The notes beneath the pieces were generated by a model that worked only from the letters and a program-made list of their open reading frames with translations, had not been told where the DNA came from and did no database searches. A program made the translations under genes and the position numbers. This document shows, one piece after another, positions 5,446 to 5,882 of a stretch of DNA of 5,882 bases. Positions within the stretch are counted from its first letter, which is position 1. Every line of letters begins with the position of its first letter. Source of the stretch: Accumulibacter sp. (GTDB lineage: Bacteria > Pseudomonadota > Gammaproteobacteria > Burkholderiales > Rhodocyclaceae); contig DPSD01000686.1 in assembly GCA_003538495.1 (NCBI GenBank), positions 1-5,882 on the forward strand, given 5' to 3'.

Positions 5446-5882
5446 ATGGCGACGCGACAGGGAAGCAGCAACAGCCAGGCGGTCGGTGCCAGACCGGCGC
5501 CGCTACCGCTGGCGGCTGCCGGCGGTTCGGGAGAAGAACCAGCCGATCTCAAGCGCTCGCTGCTCAGACGGATGGGTCTGGCCGGGCTGATGATCCTGGC
5601 GCTCCTCGGTGCGCTGGCGCTGTTTGATTACGCCAACGCGCCCGATGACTCGCCGAGCACGGGGCAGCAGTTTACCGAGCCGGTGCCGGTCAGGAAGAAG
5701 GAATCGGTCGAGCCGGTGACGCCGGTCCAGCCGGTGACGGTGGCCGATGCACCCGCGGACGCTTCGGCTGATGCTCGCACCGTCGTTCCCGCCGTTGATC
5801 GCCCTGCGGCAGCTTCCGTTACCCCGCCACTCGCCAACATTGCGGCGGCGCCGGCGGCGAGCGGCAAGACGGGGCCGGGCGG
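5446..5882 (+). CDS. Single-pass membrane protein with Pro/Ala-rich linker, probable SPOR-domain protein, 3'-truncated
   Basis: Only the first 145 codons are present; the frame is still open at the window end. Residues 1-35 are a polar, probably disordered N-terminus. A basic stretch DLKRSLLRRMG (34-44) precedes one transmembrane helix at about 43-60 (LAGLMILALLGALALFDY). This gives a cytoplasmic N-terminus and a periplasmic body. The rest is a Pro/Ala/Val-rich linker starting FTEPVPVRKKESVEPVTPV, with an 18-bp near-repeat (AGCCGGTGACG at 5711 and 5729). The pattern LKRxLLxRxGLAG, TM helix, LFDYANAP, FTEPVPV, then KKE and Pro-rich linker resembles what I recall of betaproteobacterial SPOR-domain (DedD/FtsN-like) proteins, which bind septal peptidoglycan. 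The SPOR domain itself would lie beyond the window, so this is inference. It begins 16 bp after the preceding gene and is probably cotranscribed with it. Confidence 0.6.
   Translation, partial: MATRQGSSNSQAVGARPAPLPLAAAGGSGEEPADLKRSLLRRMGLAGLMILALLGALALFDYANAPDDSPSTGQQFTEPVPVRKKESVEPVTPVQPVTVADAPADASADARTVVPAVDRPAAASVTPPLANIAAAPAASGKTGPG

Noticed and set aside
5091..5552. A 153-codon - strand open frame across the DUF2802-like gene end and the next gene
   Set aside because: It is antisense to two + strand genes with clear TM helices and ribosome binding sites, and the product has no recognisable features.

Overview
The window is high-GC, densely coding proteobacterial chromosome, and every gene reads on the + strand. 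A Gram-negative host is certain from the FadL-type outer-membrane protein. The gene types (a dehydrogenase-first HCDH/ECH fusion with a separate thiolase, a DUF2802-like protein, and a probable SPOR-type membrane protein) fit a betaproteobacterium, perhaps of the Rhodocyclales. That placement is inference from family resemblance, not from a search.

Layout: (1) 2-871, the C-terminal two thirds of a FadL/OmpP1-family fatty-acid porin, closed by a strong intrinsic terminator at 890-917. (2) 918-1088, a compact control region with a near-consensus sigma-70 promoter, an 18-bp perfect palindrome at its -10/+1 edge that matches the PsrA-type fatty-acid-responsive operator, an ~84-nt leader and a very strong Shine-Dalgarno. 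(3) 1089-3482 and 3511-4713, a two-gene beta-oxidation operon: 3-hydroxyacyl-CoA dehydrogenase/enoyl-CoA hydratase, then 3-ketoacyl-CoA thiolase. (4) 4714-4802, a short spacer with a candidate promoter and no visible terminator. (5) 4803-5429, a membrane-anchored coiled-coil protein with a DUF2802-like C-terminus. (6) 5446 to the window end, a second single-pass membrane protein with a Pro/Ala-rich linker, cut by the window edge and probably SPOR-type.

How the genes work together: FadL admits long-chain fatty acids through the outer membrane. After activation and the first oxidation by genes not seen here (FadD, FadE), the fusion enzyme does the hydration and second oxidation, and the thiolase releases acetyl-CoA. 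The palindrome suggests that a TetR-type repressor sensing acyl-CoA or fatty acid controls the operon. The last two genes look like a separate cell-envelope unit.

I see no undescribed system, no mobile element, no CRISPR array and no RNA gene. The most useful leads are the operator and the two poorly characterised membrane proteins.
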